Assembly (NCBI GenBank): GCA_018970825.1
Contig: JAGWVP010000169.1
Coordinates: 1 to 7,010, forward strand
Length of the DNA stretch: 7,010 bases
Direction: 5' to 3'
Source: a bacterium
GTDB taxonomy: Bacteria; Desulfobacterota; Binatia; UBA12015
Part shown: piece by piece, positions 5,344-7,010 of the stretch
Layout: the number at the start of each line of letters is the position of its first letter
Numbering within the stretch: the stretch's first letter is position 1
The notes under the pieces: model-generated
The model's input: only the letters and a program-made list of their open reading frames with translations
Told to the model about the DNA's origin: nothing
Database searches by the model: none
Position numbers and translations under genes: made by a program

Positions 5344-6546
5344 CCGAAAGCCGCCCGTGCCGAGCCCGAGGACGATCCCCAGCTTCACGACGGTGTTCGA
5401 GATCGCACCGATGGCCACCGCGAGGGCGGCGACCGCCGGGTCCGCACCCTGCGCGACCGTACTCGCCATCGAGATCGAGAGCGCGTCGGTGTCGGCGAGG
5501 CCGAGCAGGGCCGCGGAGACGAGCAGCCCGGCGTCGCCGAACATCCCGCGGACCCAGTCGATGCCGAGGAGCACCGCTTGGAAGAGCAGCGCCATCTGGA
5601 TCGCCGAGCGCAGCTGGAGAGGATTCCCGGTCTCCTCCGAGGGTGCGATCTCGCCGCGCGCGCTGCCGAGGAGTCCGACGAGCGTGAAGAGCGTGCCCGC
5701 GCACAGCGGGGCCACGAGCAGCAGGGCCACCCGCCGGCCGAGCAGCGGCGCGAGTGCCGAGGTGACGAGGATGATGCGCGCGAACATGACGCTCGAGGCC
5801 CCGACGACGCCGTTGGCGAGCGGTGCGGCCGCCGCTCCCGGCGCGCGGCTCGCCCTCGAGAAGCCGAGCGCGACGGAGGTCGAGGAGACGAGCCCCCCGA
5901 GCAGTCCGGCGATCGTGTCGCCGCGGCCCCGGCCGATCGCCCGCCGCGCGATGTAACCGGAGAAGCTCAGGCCCGAGAGCAGGAGCACGAGCGTCCAGAC
6001 CGCCCGCGGCCGGACGCCGCCGAGCGGCCCGAAGGGACCGGTCGGAAGCAGCGGCAGGATCACGCTCGCCATCACGGCGAAGCGAGCCCCGGCCCGCAGT
6101 TCGACGTCGTCGAGCCGGCCGACCATCGAGTGCAGGCTCGACTTCTCGACGAGCAGCAGGCCGGACACGGCGATCACGGCGCTCGCGAGGGCGAGGCGGC
6201 CCGAGCCGGCGAGCACGCCGGCCGCGATCACGACCAGCGCCGCGACCTCCGTCGTCGCCTCGACGTCGTGCCGGCTCGCGGCGAGGTAGCCCGAGAGCAC
6301 GAGAGCGGCGGCCGCCGCGAGCAGGATGGCGCCGAACGCGGGCTGGCCCTCGACCCAGAGACGCGCGGCGATCCCGGCGAGCCCGCCGAGCAGCGTGAAG
6401 GTCCGCACGCCGCCGAAGCGTGCGTGCTCTCCGCTCGCGTGGCCGGACCATTCGCGTTCGACCCCGATCGCGGCCCCGCCGAGCGCGGCCACGGCGACCT
6501 CGACGACCCCCGGCAGCCCGATCAGCGCATCGGCCGGCGCGTTCAC
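5266..6546 (-). CDS. MgtC/SapB and DUF4010 domain membrane protein
   Basis: A 426-residue polytopic inner-membrane protein. Residues about 12-135 are an MgtC/SapB domain, with the conserved GVERE at 28-32 and RFGGVRTFTLLGGLAG at 43-58. Residues about 180-395 are a DUF4010 domain: GGLVSSTSVALGFSR at 217-231, PLQLRSAIQMA at 309-319, the acidic ADTDALSISMA at 351-361 and NTVVK at 384-388. Roughly a dozen helices are expected. Full length agrees with other MgtC-DUF4010 fusions. MgtC itself is linked to magnesium limitation and control of the membrane ATP synthase in pathogens, but the function of these fusions is unknown; transport of a small ion is a guess. The GTG at 6546 overlaps the upstream stop as GTGA, implying translational coupling to the RMD1-like gene. 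The 3' end overlaps the Usp gene antisense by 78 bp; the last helix and the tail WLLRPVG lie in the overlap. Confidence 0.93.
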   Translation of the reverse strand: MNAPADALIGLPGVVEVAVAALGGAAIGVEREWSGHASGEHARFGGVRTFTLLGGLAGIAARLWVEGQPAFGAILLAAAAALVLSGYLAASRHDVEATTEVAALVVIAAGVLAGSGRLALASAVIAVSGLLLVEKSSLHSMVGRLDDVELRAGARFAVMASVILPLLPTGPFGPLGGVRPRAVWTLVLLLSGLSFSGYIARRAIGRGRGDTIAGLLGGLVSSTSVALGFSRASRAPGAAAAPLANGVVGASSVMFARIILVTSALAPLLGRRVALLLVAPLCAGTLFTLVGLLGSARGEIAPSEETGNPLQLRSAIQMALLFQAVLLGIDWVRGMFGDAGLLVSAALLGLADTDALSISMASTVAQGADPAVAALAVAIGAISNTVVKLGIVLGLGTGGFRLRAGLGLAAVGLVAGAAAWLLRPVG

Positions 6547-7010
6547 GGCCGCCCCAGGAGCGAGATCGCGATCTCGACCGCGATCAGCACGATCACGGTG
6601 GTCTCGAGCAGTTCCGCCCGCGCGGTCGCGGCCCTCTGCGCGAGGATCGACGAGAGTTCCTGCACGACCTCGAGCTTCCGCGCGACGGCGCGCTCCCAGC
6701 TCTCGAGCCCGAGGCGCTGCGCGGTCTGCGCGTAGACCTTGGCGAGGTAGAGGTCGCCGCCGAGCTTGAGCGAGTTGTGGATGCGCTCGAAGATCCGCGC
6801 CATGTCGATCCGCACCGCCGAGAGCTCGTCGATCGCGGCGTGGAGCGGTCGGGCGAGAAAGGTCGGCCGCCCGAGGCCGCGCGCGCGCGTCCCGACGTCC
6901 GCGATGCGACGGTCGAGAAGGGCGTCGTACCAGCGGAGCTCGACCAGCTGGACGTTCAGGAACTCGAGGATCGCGACCGCGTCGTGCCAACTCGTGTCGA
7001 CCACGAAGGC
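6543..7010 (-). CDS. RMD1/YagE (DUF155)-like protein, C-terminal part (N-terminus beyond window)
   Basis: The frame is open at the right edge and 155 residues are visible. They form long amphipathic helices (about 7-40, 55-82, 96-133), probably coiled, ending in one hydrophobic segment at about 138-153 (LETTVIVLIAVEIAISLL). A helical C-terminal domain finishing in such a ...LIxxEIxxxL membrane anchor is characteristic of the RMD1/YagE/DUF155 family, which includes yeast Rmd1 and mitochondrial RMND1. The family's N-terminal region would lie outside the window, so the assignment rests on the C-terminus alone. A GTG at 7004 exists, but two upstream codons (AF) continue the frame and the protein should be much longer. 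The stop overlaps the MgtC-like start by 4 bp, so the two are probably made together. The alternative is an unrelated coiled-coil membrane protein. Confidence 0.68.
   Translation of the reverse strand, partial: AFVVDTSWHDAVAILEFLNVQLVELRWYDALLDRRIADVGTRARGLGRPTFLARPLHAAIDELSAVRIDMARIFERIHNSLKLGGDLYLAKVYAQTAQRLGLESWERAVARKLEVVQELSSILAQRAATARAELLETTVIVLIAVEIAISLLGRP

Noticed and set aside
5578..6735. Plus-strand open frame of 385 codons opposite the MgtC-DUF4010 gene
   Set aside because: Charged low-complexity translation that mirrors a clear membrane protein; treated as an antisense shadow.
6547..6990. N-terminal extension of the MgtC-DUF4010 protein
   Set aside because: The extension is Arg-rich and overlaps the RMD1-like gene in another frame; the GTG at 6546 with the GTGA overlap fits the family start.

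Overview
The window is GC-rich throughout, with codon third positions almost always G or C. It carries nine protein-coding genes, two of them cut by the window edges. It looks like a free-living Gram-negative bacterium with an outer membrane, because one gene encodes a lipid-anchored c-type cytochrome. An environmental proteobacterium-like or related high-GC lineage would fit, but nothing here fixes the taxon. I see no mobile element, CRISPR array, tRNA or rRNA, and no sign of recent transfer.

Left block (minus strand, 1-2885). A three-gene run reads leftward: a monohaem cytochrome c lipoprotein (2271-2885), a YjdF/DUF2238 membrane protein (1502-2215), and a two-domain kinase-like protein (1-1505, C-terminus off the window). 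The kinase-like protein joins an aminoglycoside-phosphotransferase-like domain to a P-loop ATPase domain. The last two genes share a GTGA stop/start overlap. A strong hairpin lies between the first two. The cytochrome has an unusual spacer made of five 11-residue Ala/Gly-rich repeats.

Middle block (2886-5343). This looks like a stress-physiology cluster. A DUF2267 protein (3095-3517, plus) is followed by a 31-residue single-helix membrane protein (3650-3745, plus) with a near-ideal ribosome binding site. It then converges on a tandem-domain universal stress protein (3759-4661, minus). That gene is divergent from a single-domain universal stress protein (4858-5343, plus). All three Usp domains keep the ATP-binding signature.

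Right block (minus strand, 5266-7010). An RMD1/YagE (DUF155)-like protein, of which only the C-terminal part is visible, overlaps by GTGA with an MgtC/SapB-DUF4010 membrane protein. The 3' end of the latter overlaps the 3' end of the single-domain Usp gene antisense for 78 bp.

The families are known and the region reads mainly as ordinary chromosome with a stress and membrane flavour. The points most worth following are the hendecad repeat in the cytochrome, the unannotated-type 31-residue membrane protein, the RMD1-MgtC coupling, and the antisense 3' overlap. I did not find convincing evidence of a wholly new multi-gene system.
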